Assembly (NCBI GenBank): GCA_032027205.1
Contig: JAVSMN010000001.1
Location: 930,001-994,000 of the forward strand
DNA length: 64,000 bases
Direction: 5' to 3'
Source: Zeimonas sp032027205
GTDB taxonomy: Bacteria > Pseudomonadota > Gammaproteobacteria > Burkholderiales > Burkholderiaceae_E
The notes beneath the pieces are model-generated. The model was not told the DNA's origin, ran no database searches, and was given only the letters and a program-made list of their open reading frames with translations. Below are positions 41,417 to 49,377 of the stretch, piece after piece. How positions within the stretch are numbered: position 1 is the first letter of the stretch; every line of letters begins with the position of its first letter. Made by a program: the position numbers and the translations under genes.

Positions 41417-42562
41417 ATGGCTCGACGGACGAAGCAAGAATTCACGCACCGGAACCTGCGCGCGGCAAAGAAGCCCGGCGAGAAGGTCACTGACACCACC
41501 CTCGATCTCCCGGACGGCGCCCGGCTCGTGCTGCTCGTCCGCTCGGCCGAGCGCAAGAGCTGGGTCCTGCGGCGCCGCATCGGCAGCCGGGACTCGTCGG
41601 TGAAGCTGGGCGAGTTCCCGGAGATCGGCATTGCCCGCGCACGCGAGATCGCGATCGACATCGTCGGGCGCAAGCGCCTCGACCCGGCTGTCGAAGGCGG
41701 CACGTTGCGCGAGCTGCTGGAGGCCTACGCCGACCATCTGGGCGACAGGCCGAGTGCGCGCGACACGCGGTGGGCGGCCCGGTGGTTGCTCGGCAAGGAG
41801 TGGGAGCACGAGCTCGCCCGGAAGCGCGCCCGCCTCGTCGAGACACATGAACTCACGGCGCTGTTGCGCGCGAAGGCGCAGGCCGGCGCCACGGTCTCGG
41901 TCAACCGAGCGCGCGCAATGTTGCACGCAGCCTTTGCATGGGGGGCGAAGTCGGACAACGACTTCACGCGCCCGGAGAGCGTGCCCCGCTTCGCCCTCGC
42001 GGCGAACCCGGTCACGCCGATCGGCCGCCAAAGTAAGTTCGAGAAGCCGCGCAAGGTCGAGATCGAGCGGCCCGCGATGCACGCGATCTGGCAGGAGCTG
42101 GAAGCCCTCGGACCAGTCGGCGCTTTCGGGCGGCTCGCCATCCTCAGCCTGCAGCGGCTGCGCCAACTGCAGGCCGCCGAGATTGGCGACAATGAAATGC
42201 TGATCCGCGACTGTAAGGGCCGCGATGCGCGCGAGAAGCTAAATTTGCTGCCGATCACTCCGTCGATGGCCGCCGAGCTGCGTGCCGGCGCGCTGGACTT
42301 GCCCGGTGGGTACAAGGCGCTGTACTCGACGTTGCGCGCCCGAGGGCTGCGCGCCACCGACATTCGGCGCACAGCCGAAACGTTCCTGAGCGAAGCGGGC
42401 GTGATCGGCGAGGACCGGGGGCACCTGCTCTCGCACGGCATCGACCGCAACCCGCTCGTTCGCAAGCACTACGACATGGCGCAGCGGCTACCGCGCAAGG
42501 CCGAGCTGCTCTTGGCGTGGGAGTCGTTCGTGCGGCCCGAAGTGAAAACAGCATCGGGGTAG
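41417..42562 (+). CDS. int: Tyrosine integrase (P4-type)
   Basis: A 381-residue site-specific recombinase. The N-terminal DUF4102-like arm-binding region (DGARLVLLVRSAERKSWVLR, SVKLGEFPEIGIARAREIA) is followed by a core-binding domain and the catalytic domain. There the box I arginine lies in SLQRLRQLQAAEIG, the box II arginine in RATDIRRTAETFL (with Thr in place of the common His), His in LLSHGIDRNPLV and the nucleophile Tyr in RKHYDMAQRLPRK. AAGGGGA precedes the ATG by six bases. It sits 196 bp inside the distal att repeat, the typical place. It should catalyse integration at the tRNA gene and excision. Confidence 0.9.
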   Translation: MARRTKQEFTHRNLRAAKKPGEKVTDTTLDLPDGARLVLLVRSAERKSWVLRRRIGSRDSSVKLGEFPEIGIARAREIAIDIVGRKRLDPAVEGGTLRELLEAYADHLGDRPSARDTRWAARWLLGKEWEHELARKRARLVETHELTALLRAKAQAGATVSVNRARAMLHAAFAWGAKSDNDFTRPESVPRFALAANPVTPIGRQSKFEKPRKVEIERPAMHAIWQELEALGPVGAFGRLAILSLQRLRQLQAAEIGDNEMLIRDCKGRDAREKLNLLPITPSMAAELRAGALDLPGGYKALYSTLRARGLRATDIRRTAETFLSEAGVIGEDRGHLLSHGIDRNPLVRKHYDMAQRLPRKAELLLAWESFVRPEVKTASG

Positions 42563-42745
42563 TTTTCTTCGGCATCGTTATCGGCGAAAATAGCTCGTCT
42601 GCGCTCTTCAGCACCGACGCCAAATCATGGAGGGCAGCCTCGGACGACACTCGTAGAAAGCCAGAAAGTAGAAAGGAAGAAAGGAGCGCGATACGGCGCT
42701 CGCGCAGTACCCGGCCTCTTTCACCTTTTTCGTTCTGAGCTTTTT

Positions 42746-42898
42746 ATGAACAAACCCGCAGTGACTGTCGATCCAGAGGATGAGTTCGTCGCGGCCGCGC
42801 AATACGCTCGCGAGATCAAACTCACTCCCAAGCAGTTCATGACCATGCGTCGTAAATATCCCGACGCATGGCCGGCCGTCCGAGTTTCTGCGCTTTAA
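42746..42898 (+). CDS. Small hypothetical protein, possibly frameshifted
   Basis: A 50-codon frame (MNKPAVTVDPEDEFVAAAQY, LTPKQFMTMRRKYPDAWPAV) with acidic, then basic character. No family recognised. The following small frame at 42927-43031 continues with protein-like sequence one base over. The two may have been one protein of about 90 residues split by a frameshift near 42870. No strong ribosome site is visible. Confidence 0.4.
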   Translation: MNKPAVTVDPEDEFVAAAQYAREIKLTPKQFMTMRRKYPDAWPAVRVSAL

Positions 42899-42926
42899 CA
42901 CCACCCTCCTCGCCCGCAGGCGCTTC

Positions 42927-43031
42927 ATGAACGCATTCGTCACGGAATGCGCTCGACGCGATGCCGCGCTGCCGGACCCCTTCGCCGAATACGGCCGCAA
43001 GGGCGGCCGGCCCCGCCGCGTGCGCACCTGA
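42927..43031 (+). CDS. Small basic ORF, possibly the other half of the preceding gene
   Basis: A 34-codon frame (MNAFVTECARRDAALPDPFA then EYGRKGGRPRRVRT). In the same frame upstream of the ATG the sequence SEFLRFNTTLLARRRF also looks like protein, supporting a frameshifted continuation of the 42746 frame. Function unknown. Confidence 0.35.
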   Translation: MNAFVTECARRDAALPDPFAEYGRKGGRPRRVRT

Positions 43032-43228
43032 ACACCGTTCGGGGCGCGCGTGCCGTCGGCAAAAGAAAGGCCGCGATCGGGGGCCAACCCGACGCGGCCT
43101 GTAAGCGAGAACTACCAAGGAAGAGCCCGGTAATTTTCGGTCGTCTTTGTGACCGAGAAAAGGGGTCCGTTGTCGTCGTAGTTCGTCGCCGCTGGCGCGT
43201 GCGTGCTCCATCGCATCTGGAGTACGTA

Positions 43229-44224
43229 ATGAAAGATTTGAAGCAGCTCTCGCAACTGGCCGGAAGCGTCGCAGCGGAGGCGTTCGATGCTTTCGTGACC
43301 GGCATGCCGGAAGACGAGCGGTTGATCGTTTGCGGTTCCCGTGGTGATCCGACCGCCGCCGACGCGACGCGCATGTGGCGCCCGCGCCCGTATGGCGGCA
43401 CGCACTCGACGCTCACCCTGCACCCGGAGTGCAACGCCTACGTCTGCGTGTCGTCGTTTCGGCAAGCGGAAGACGGCTCGTGGCGCCGACGGCGAGAAGG
43501 CTTCGCTGCGGCGCGCGCGCTGATGGTTGACGACGTCGGCACGAAGGTGCCGTGGCTCACCGTCGAAGCACTCGCGCCGACCGCTGTCATCGAAACGTCG
43601 CCCGGCAATCATCAGGTCTGGTACTTCCTGTCGGAGCCCTGCACCGACATCGAACGGTTCGGCTCGGTGGTCGAGGCGTTCATCGTCGCCAAACTCCTCG
43701 GTGCCGATCCGGGGATGGGCGGATTCAACCGCGTCGGCCGCCTGCCGGGTTTCGTGAACGGTAAGCCCGCCTACGGCGGTGCGTACCCGGTGACGATGCG
43801 GGACTGGCACCCGGACCGCCGCTACACGCTCGACGAGATCATCAGTGCCTTCGGACTGGAGCTGCGCACGCGGCGTCGTGAAGGGCGGGCGCTGATCGAC
43901 ACGCCGGTGGAGGAACTGCGCGCGCGCGTCGATCTCTTCAAGGCGCATGCCGCGGCCTTGTCTCGGCTCGGCATGCTGAAGCGCCACGCACCGGACGCAG
44001 GCGGATGGATCGACGTCACCTGCCCTTGGATCGACGACCACACGGGCCGCGCCGACAACGGTTCGTCCATCCGGGTGCCGGACGCCGACAACGGCTACTA
44101 CGGCGCGTTTCGGTGCCATCACGGACATTGTGCGGGCAAGGGCTGGCGCGCGCTGACGGACTGGCTCGCGGAGCGGGTCGTGGAGGAGCTCGACGCCACC
44201 AACGGGAGCGCGCAATGCCTGTGA
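43229..44224 (+). CDS. RepB-type (archaeo-eukaryotic) DNA primase
   Basis: A 331-residue protein with a primase domain of the RepB/AEP type at residues about 50-210. Recognisable blocks are CNAYVCVSSFRQ, AARALMVDDVGTKVP (catalytic acidic region), AVIETSPGNHQVWYFLSEP and GFNRVGRLPGFVNGK. The C-terminal part has a cysteine/histidine cluster (FRCHHGHCAGKG) that could bind zinc, and ends in LTDWLAERVVEEL. It would prime replication of the element. GGAG precedes the ATG by six bases. The helicase gene overlaps its 3' end by ten bases, so the two are coupled. Confidence 0.78.
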   Translation: MKDLKQLSQLAGSVAAEAFDAFVTGMPEDERLIVCGSRGDPTAADATRMWRPRPYGGTHSTLTLHPECNAYVCVSSFRQAEDGSWRRRREGFAAARALMVDDVGTKVPWLTVEALAPTAVIETSPGNHQVWYFLSEPCTDIERFGSVVEAFIVAKLLGADPGMGGFNRVGRLPGFVNGKPAYGGAYPVTMRDWHPDRRYTLDEIISAFGLELRTRRREGRALIDTPVEELRARVDLFKAHAAALSRLGMLKRHAPDAGGWIDVTCPWIDDHTGRADNGSSIRVPDADNGYYGAFRCHHGHCAGKGWRALTDWLAERVVEELDATNGSAQCL

Positions 44225-45726
44225 ATTCGATCGCAGCAGTTGCCGACGCGGCTCTCGCCGGCGTCGTAGAGGAACGGGCAGCGCGTGATGCGGAACTCTC
44301 GGCGGCGCAACGTCGCGTCGCGCAGATCGACGAGAACCGGCGCATCGGTCGCGACGAGCTGACGGAGGTGCCGCTCATCGGGCAGATGACCGAAGAGGCG
44401 ATGTTCGCGCGCTGCGTGCTGGTGATGCAGAAGGGGTCGCCGATCGTCGTGCTGCCTGCGCCGGGCGATTGCTCTCGGGCGCGGGTGCTCGACCTGAGCA
44501 CCTTCGTCGAGGCGTATCGCGCGTCGATCCGTACCGTCACGGAGAACGGCCAGGTGCGCAGTCGGCAGTTGACCGCCGTATGGCGCGATTCGCCGAGTCG
44601 CATCGTCGTGTCCTCGATCGTCGTCGCGCTCGGGCGTCCCCGGTTTGTTCAGGATCACGCCGGCAACACCGCCGTGAACCTATGGACGCCGCGCGCACGG
44701 CGCCAGCCGACGAACTGGGAGGAACTGGTCCGGGTCTTTCTCGATCACGTCGCATTCCTCGTGCCGGACCCCGAAGAGCGCGCGCGGTTCCTCGATTGGC
44801 TCGCGCATGCCGAGCAGCGGCCCGAGATCCTGCCGCACTACGGCTACCTGTTCTGGACGCGCGCGTTCGGCGTGGGACGCAACTGGCTGTCGTCGGTGCT
44901 GACTCGTGTCTGGAGGGGTGAGGTAGCCGCGTCGCTCGACCTGCACAACCTGTTGACCTCGGGGTTCAACGGCGCCATCGGCGGCGGCATCCGGTGCGCG
45001 ATCGCGGACGAGATTCGGATGGGCGGGTCGATCGCCAGCACCTACGACCTCGAACAGCGCTGGCGACAGATGATGACCGCCGAGCAGCACACCATCAATC
45101 CGAAGTACGGCCATCAGTTCGTCGAGAAGAACTGCGTGCGCTGGTTGAACTTCTCGAATCACGAAGATGGGCTGCGGTTGTCGCGGGAGGATCGGCGTAT
45201 CGCGGTCGTGGAGAACCCAGCGCAGCCGCGCTCGCCGGACTACTACACCGCGATCTACGCCGCGCTGCACGATCCGGACTTCATCGACTCGGTCGCGTGG
45301 TTCCTGCACACGCGCGACATCAGTCGGTTCAACCCCGGCGCGCTGCCGGCACTGAACGCAGCGAAGCTCGCGGTGATCGAAGCGACGACGCCGCAGCTCG
45401 AACGTGATCTCGCCGAACTGCTCGAAGAGTGGCAGGCGCCGGTCGCTGCCTCGTCGGACCTGACGGCGTTACTCGAGATCGCCGCTGCTGACCAAGCTCG
45501 CAAGCGGCACCTCGGTCTGGCGCTAGCACGGGCTGGCTGGCGCAACTTCGGCGCGAAGGTGCGCATCGCTCGCGGCGGCGGAACGAGTCGGCTGCGGGTC
45601 TGGGTCCGGGACGGGTACACGGCGGAGAGCGCCGGGGCTGTCGCTGATGCCGTGAACGAGTATCGGGCTTCCGCGTGGTTCGCTGCTCTTTCCCGGCCGC
45701 ACGGTGGCGACGGTGACGGCTTTTGA
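44215..45726 (+). CDS. DUF5906-like primase-associated helicase
   Basis: A 503-residue replication protein of the kind found behind AEP primases in phages and satellites. The ATPase region begins near HYGYLFWTRAFGVGRNWLSS, where a P-loop GxGK would be expected but arginine replaces the lysine. It continues with the Walker B-like IRCAIADEIRMGG, then INPKYGHQFVEKNCVRWLNF and SNHEDGLRLSREDRRIAVVE, which are typical SF3/DUF5906 blocks. The N-terminal 100 residues are helical. Start ATG 44215 overlaps the primase end. Together with the primase and the downstream nonamers it probably forms the element's replication module. Confidence 0.7.
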   Translation: MPVNSIAAVADAALAGVVEERAARDAELSAAQRRVAQIDENRRIGRDELTEVPLIGQMTEEAMFARCVLVMQKGSPIVVLPAPGDCSRARVLDLSTFVEAYRASIRTVTENGQVRSRQLTAVWRDSPSRIVVSSIVVALGRPRFVQDHAGNTAVNLWTPRARRQPTNWEELVRVFLDHVAFLVPDPEERARFLDWLAHAEQRPEILPHYGYLFWTRAFGVGRNWLSSVLTRVWRGEVAASLDLHNLLTSGFNGAIGGGIRCAIADEIRMGGSIASTYDLEQRWRQMMTAEQHTINPKYGHQFVEKNCVRWLNFSNHEDGLRLSREDRRIAVVENPAQPRSPDYYTAIYAALHDPDFIDSVAWFLHTRDISRFNPGALPALNAAKLAVIEATTPQLERDLAELLEEWQAPVAASSDLTALLEIAAADQARKRHLGLALARAGWRNFGAKVRIARGGGTSRLRVWVRDGYTAESAGAVADAVNEYRASAWFAALSRPHGGDGDGF

Positions 45727-45730
45727 CATC

Positions 45731-46047
45731 GGCCCTGTTGGCCCTGTTCGCGGTCACAGGGCCGGGAACAGGGCCAGAGGCGCGAACTCTCGGAAAGCCG
45801 CGCGGGGCTTGGGTTTCCGGCCGCGGGCTGAGAGGCTTGGCCCTGTTGGCCCTGTTGGCCCTGTTACTCGAGAAAAGTTGCACGGCGTGCCTCCCCCCAA
45901 CGGGGGCGCCCGCACGGCTTCTTTACCGGGGAGAAGGCCGACTATCAGGGCCAACAGGGCCAACAGGGCCAGCGACAGCGAAAACCCAAGCCGGGCGCGG
46001 CTTGCAGCGCGGCCCTGTTCTTTGGCCCTGTTCCTGTCAACAGGGCC
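45731..46047. repeat. GGCCCTGTT nonamer array, candidate replication origin
   Basis: Eleven exact copies of GGCCCTGTT lie in 317 bp. Seven are on the plus strand (starting 45731, 45740, 45839, 45848, 45857, 46011, 46024) and four on the minus strand (covering 45767-45775, 45953-45961, 45962-45970, 46039-46047), plus several near-copies. Some are head-to-tail with no gap; others form inverted pairs. The array lies right after the helicase gene in a 515-bp stretch (45727-46241) without a convincing gene. This arrangement is what iterons of P4-like satellites look like, so I read it as an origin or regulatory locus. Confidence 0.65.
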
Positions 46048-46241
46048 AACAGGCCCGGAAAGCAGGCACGCGGCTACGACGGATGCCGCGCTGCTGCGCG
46101 AAGGCCGGACGCGGGCCCCAGCTCGACGCCCCGCCAGCCGACGAGAACCATGCAGGCGCCGACGGCACGACGCGGCCTGTACGCAGGCCCAGCCCGACCC
46201 GGCGGCGGCTCGCCTGCCCACGAATTTCGGAGGAACGAGAG

Positions 46242-46544
46242 ATGAACTTCGCGAACGATCCCTTCGGCCGCGCCCAACTACCGACCGGCTTCACCCGCGA
46301 GCACCGGGTCAGATTGTTGCGCGAGATCGCCGATGCGCTGATCGCCGGCCGCCGAGCATCGCGCGCAGCAGAGCTGTTCGTCGGCGGCGCGCTCGACGCA
46401 TGGCTGACCGAAGGCGGCGGGCTCGGCAGTTTGGAACGCGACTACCTGCGCACGACCCCGCCGCGCGGCTGCCGGCTAACCGCTGCCGAGGTGCTTCGAC
46501 GCGACGCGGAAGCTCATCGCGATGAGCGCGAAGAACGCGACTAA
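46242..46544 (+). CDS. Hypothetical protein upstream of capsid gene
   Basis: A 100-residue protein (MNFANDPFGRAQLPTGFTRE, LLREIADALIAGRRASRAAE, LGSLERDYLRTTPPRG). A strong ribosome site (GGAGG, eight-base spacer) fixes the ATG at 46242, although the frame stays open far upstream through the nonamer array. It overlaps the start of the capsid gene by 23 bases. No family recognised. The place suggests a small structural or regulatory protein of the element. Confidence 0.65.
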   Translation: MNFANDPFGRAQLPTGFTREHRVRLLREIADALIAGRRASRAAELFVGGALDAWLTEGGGLGSLERDYLRTTPPRGCRLTAAEVLRRDAEAHRDEREERD

Positions 46545-47649
46545 GACGGAGACTTCCCTTCAACCGATCACGATTGAAGGGAACTCCGCGAGCATGTCGA
46601 CGACACTGAACCTCACGCCCAAAGGCCTCGCCTTCACCCGCCTGTTCCGGGCGCTGGTCATCGCGCACGGCGACTGGGCCGAAGCCCGCGCCTACGCCGA
46701 AGGGCAACGCTGGACGAACACGCCCACCGTCGTCACCGGCTTGCGCTCGGCGGTCGATGCCATCGACCCGACCGATGCTGCGGCGATGTTGCAGCCGGTG
46801 GCGTGGGACTTCGCCGAGTACATCCGGCCGCTCACGATCCTCGGCCGACTGCAAGGCATGCGCCGCGTGGCGTTCGACGTGCCGATGCTCAACCAGACCG
46901 GCGGCGCGACAGCCTCTTGGGCGGAGGAAGCCGAGCCCACGCCGATCAGCGCGGCATCGTTCGGCGAGACGCAGGTGCTCAAGCGTGCGAAGGTGACGTC
47001 GGCCATCGTCGTACCCGAGGAACTGGCGCGCAGCTCGAACCCAGCGGCCGAGCTGGCGCTGCGCGACGACCTCGGGCGTGCCGCCGCGCAGGCCATCGAC
47101 ATTGCGTTCATCGACCCAACCAACGCAGGCGCCACCGAGAAGCCCGCCTCCCTCACGTACGGCGCGACGACGTCGGTATCTACAGGGGCAACGCTCGCAA
47201 ACGTAGACGCCGATCTCGGAGCGATGGTGGACAGCCTCACCGACCTCGCCGTCGCGCACTGGATCGTGCATCCTCGCACCGCAACGTCGCTGTCGCGGCT
47301 GCGCGGCACCGGCGGCGCGCTCGCCTACCCGACCGTCAACGCGCGCGGCGGCACGCTGATGGGCCTGCCGGTCATCGTCAGCGCGAATGTGCCGATGGCT
47401 GGCTCACCTGCCGAGACGAGCATCGTCCTGCTCGACGCGGACGGCGTTGCGCTGGCCGACGACAGCCAAGCCGAATTCGAGGTCGCGCGGCACGCGTCGA
47501 TCGTCATGGACGACGCTCCCAACACAGGCGCACAGCAGCTCGTGTCACTGTGGCAAGCGAACATGGCCGCTTTGCGCGTGCGACGCTGGCTCAACTGGCA
47601 AGCGCGACGCGCCGGCATCGCGGCCGTCCTGACCGGGGTGACGTTCTGA
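46522..47649 (+). CDS. HK97-fold major capsid protein
   Basis: A 375-residue protein with the pattern of phage major capsid proteins of the HK97 fold: FAEYIRPLTILGRLQGMRRV, the E-loop-like stretch GGATASWAEEAEPTPISAAS, TSAIVVPEELARSSNPAAEL, AQAIDIAFIDPTNAGA, HWIVHPRTATSLSRLRGTGG, GGTLMGLPVIVSANVP and an RRWLNWQARR end. No protease or scaffold gene precedes it. ATG 46522 overlaps the upstream gene; ATG 46594 (MSTTLNLTPKG) is an alternative. A capsid gene within a 10-kb element is the hallmark of capsid-encoding satellites, or else a prophage relic. Confidence 0.78.
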   Translation: MSAKNATKTETSLQPITIEGNSASMSTTLNLTPKGLAFTRLFRALVIAHGDWAEARAYAEGQRWTNTPTVVTGLRSAVDAIDPTDAAAMLQPVAWDFAEYIRPLTILGRLQGMRRVAFDVPMLNQTGGATASWAEEAEPTPISAASFGETQVLKRAKVTSAIVVPEELARSSNPAAELALRDDLGRAAAQAIDIAFIDPTNAGATEKPASLTYGATTSVSTGATLANVDADLGAMVDSLTDLAVAHWIVHPRTATSLSRLRGTGGALAYPTVNARGGTLMGLPVIVSANVPMAGSPAETSIVLLDADGVALADDSQAEFEVARHASIVMDDAPNTGAQQLVSLWQANMAALRVRRWLNWQARRAGIAAVLTGVTF

Positions 47650-47930
47650 TGGGCCTGAACCTCGCCAACACCCGAGCCGTCGAGGCGATCATGCGCGCCG
47701 TCGCAGGCGTGCTTAAGCCCGAGCTGGCCCGCATCCACCGTCGCGCCGAATCCGCCGACCAGCTCATCGACGATCTCGAACGACGGCTGACGCTCGCCGA
47801 GCAGCGACTAGCGGCCCTCGAATGGGAACACATCAAGCCAGCCGACGCCGACACAGGCAACCCGAGCACCGAACTGATGGCGGCTCGGCACTCGCGCAGC
47901 GCATTGGGGCGGATAGCACGTGACGCCTGA
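47649..47930 (+). CDS. Small coiled-coil protein
   Basis: A 93-residue helical protein (NLANTRAVEAIMRAVAGVLK, DQLIDDLERRLTLAEQRLAA) with a likely coiled coil in the middle. Its ATG overlaps the capsid stop in a TGATG junction, and its own end overlaps the next gene by 11 bases. Placed after the capsid, it could be a head-completion or size-determining protein, but this is only context. Confidence 0.6.
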   Translation: MGLNLANTRAVEAIMRAVAGVLKPELARIHRRAESADQLIDDLERRLTLAEQRLAALEWEHIKPADADTGNPSTELMAARHSRSALGRIARDA

Positions 47931-48180
47931 CGAACAGCTCGACCAGTTGTGCGACGAAGCCGGCCCGGCGCTCGGAGTGCTACAGGCGTGGCTCGCGCGC
48001 GGCGAGGTGGGCAACGTCACCAGCGCCGACGCACGAGCCGAGCCCGGTTTCGTCCGGCTCCGCTTCGACAGCGGCGAGTGCCTCGACTTCGCGTGCGGCG
48101 CGGCCGACCCGACTCTGGCCGAAGCGGTCGCGCTCAGCATCGCCGCAGCCGCGGGCCGGCTCGCGGTGCGACGACATTGA
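47920..48180 (+). CDS. Small acidic hypothetical protein
   Basis: An 86-residue protein starting with GTG (MTPDEQLDQLCDEAGPALGV, FVRLRFDSGECLDFACGAAD). No family recognised. It is tightly packed in the capsid operon with an 11-base overlap. Confidence 0.55.
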   Translation: MTPDEQLDQLCDEAGPALGVLQAWLARGEVGNVTSADARAEPGFVRLRFDSGECLDFACGAADPTLAEAVALSIAAAAGRLAVRRH

Positions 48181-48268
48181 AGTTCCTTCGGCGGAACCTC
48201 GCCCGCCCGCGTCTGGGCACCAAGGCGAGCGCTGGCGCGGGAGTCGCCCCGGCGGCCAGCACCCCTCT

Positions 48269-48427
48269 ATGGCCGACGAGGATGTGTTCAGCGCCTACGG
48301 CGCGACAGCGACCATGCGGACCCCTCGGGGGGGAGTCGCCGCGCGCCAGGAGCCACGAGCGCGTGACCGACCGTGCTATTGCGGGTCAATGCCGGCCCGA
48401 TTTTCCCCGGACCTCCGAGTGAACTGA
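48269..48427 (+). CDS. Small ORF before the terminase-like gene
   Basis: A 52-codon frame (MADEDVFSAYGATATMRTPR) whose stop overlaps the next ATG (ATGA). A competing frame from 48177 starting with TTG (LKFLRRNLARPRLG) is also open here. I cannot decide which, if either, is made. Both could be relics of a portal-like gene, but no motif proves it. Confidence 0.35.
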   Translation: MADEDVFSAYGATATMRTPRGGVAARQEPRARDRPCYCGSMPARFSPDLRVN

Positions 48428-48798
48428 TGAGGACCAGTGTCGAAACCGCCGTTCTCGAGCTACGACGCGCGGCACTCCTGCGCCCGCCCAAGGTGCCTGC
48501 GCACATCGAGCTGCGACCCGCCGAGCGGCCACATTGGGACGCGATCTTGCGCGAGCGGCCATTCGACGAGTGGGACGAAGTGTTGCTGCCGATGGTCGCG
48601 ACCATGGCCCGGCTGTCCGTCGAAATCGAGCGCGAGCAAGCACGGCTTCGCGACGAAGGCGCGGTCATCCACTACCCGAACGGCATCCCGCGAACGAACC
48701 CCCGCGCAGCGCTCATCACAGACAAGATCCGGATGCTGGTCGCGATGCGCCGAACGCTAGGCATCAGCGCGGCGCCGCGCCCCCGCCGGAAGCGCTGA
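48427..48798 (+). CDS. Probable phage small terminase subunit (P27-like)
   Basis: A 123-residue protein with the layout of P27-type small terminases: PAHIELRPAERPHWDAILRE at the start, then a helical DEWDEVLLPMVATMARLSVE, EQARLRDEGAVIHYPNGIPR and RMLVAMRRTLGISAAPR at the end. Small terminase recognises packaging sites. Satellites often carry their own to redirect a helper phage's large terminase, and none is encoded here. The ATG overlaps the previous stop. Assignment is by pattern; homologues would have to be confirmed. Confidence 0.55.
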   Translation: MRTSVETAVLELRRAALLRPPKVPAHIELRPAERPHWDAILRERPFDEWDEVLLPMVATMARLSVEIEREQARLRDEGAVIHYPNGIPRTNPRAALITDKIRMLVAMRRTLGISAAPRPRRKR

Positions 48799-48803
48799 AC
48801 GCC

Positions 48804-49316
48804 ATGCGCATCGTCACCCGACTGCTCAGCCCGCCCCCGGCCGACGTCCGGGCGGCGCTGCGCGCGACGGCCGCCGAAGCGCGAGCGCTGGGCCTCGACA
48901 ATCGGGCACACATGCTCGCAGCGGCAATCGTCGCCGCCACCGCATACAACCCGCCGCACATTTCGGCGGCCGTCGCAGCGGCGATCGCCGAGCGATGGGG
49001 GACGATCGCCGACGGCGTGCGGAAGACTCGGCCCCCGGCTGCCCGGCGGCAGACCGTTCGAGGCGCGATGCCCCGCGTGCGGCTACCGCCGGGCGTGGTT
49101 CCGGGGGCCGTGCCTCGGAAACAACTACACTGGCGAAGTTCGGTCGCCCATTGCGAGGCCGGGCTGCGCGACATCGACCAACTACGTGGAAGACATCAGC
49201 GTCGGCTGTCCGTTATCGAAGCATGCGTTCGGCCGAGGGGCCACCTTCCACGAGCAGTGGCAAAAATACCGCTGATCTCCGCACGATGCGACCTAGTAGG
49301 ACTTGTTTTGGTCTAG
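48804..49316 (+). CDS. Hypothetical protein, frame doubtful after residue ~70
   Basis: The first 70 residues (MRIVTRLLSPPPADVRAALR, NRAHMLAAAIVAATAYNPPH, AAIAERWGTIADGVRK) look like real helical protein and follow the terminase-like gene by five bases. After about 49040 a different frame (49060-49275) looks more convincing, with CPACGYRRAWFRGPCLG, TSTNYVEDISVGCPLSKHAF and RGATFHEQWQKYR, and it lacks its own start codon. A frameshift joining the two would give a zinc-binding protein of about 157 residues. Confidence 0.4.
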   Translation: MRIVTRLLSPPPADVRAALRATAAEARALGLDNRAHMLAAAIVAATAYNPPHISAAVAAAIAERWGTIADGVRKTRPPAARRQTVRGAMPRVRLPPGVVPGAVPRKQLHWRSSVAHCEAGLRDIDQLRGRHQRRLSVIEACVRPRGHLPRAVAKIPLISARCDLVGLVLV

Positions 49317-49377
49317 TTCGTGCTAACTTTCGGGGGGAAACGCAGATTAGCTCGCTGGCTCCTACCAGGTACCGCGC

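Noticed and set aside
42947..43228. Upstream extension of the primase frame
   Set aside because: No family sequence and no ribosome site; GGAG stands six bases before the ATG at 43229.
45723..46544. A 273-codon open frame through the nonamer array giving Leu-Ala repeats
   Set aside because: The 5' part is the translation of GGCCCTGTT repeats and low-complexity sequence; a strong ribosome site at 46229 shows that the real gene starts at 46242.
48177..48422. TTG-started frame (LKFLRRNLARPRLG) as a portal-protein start
   Set aside because: No portal motif follows and the frame competes with another small frame; kept only as a remark.
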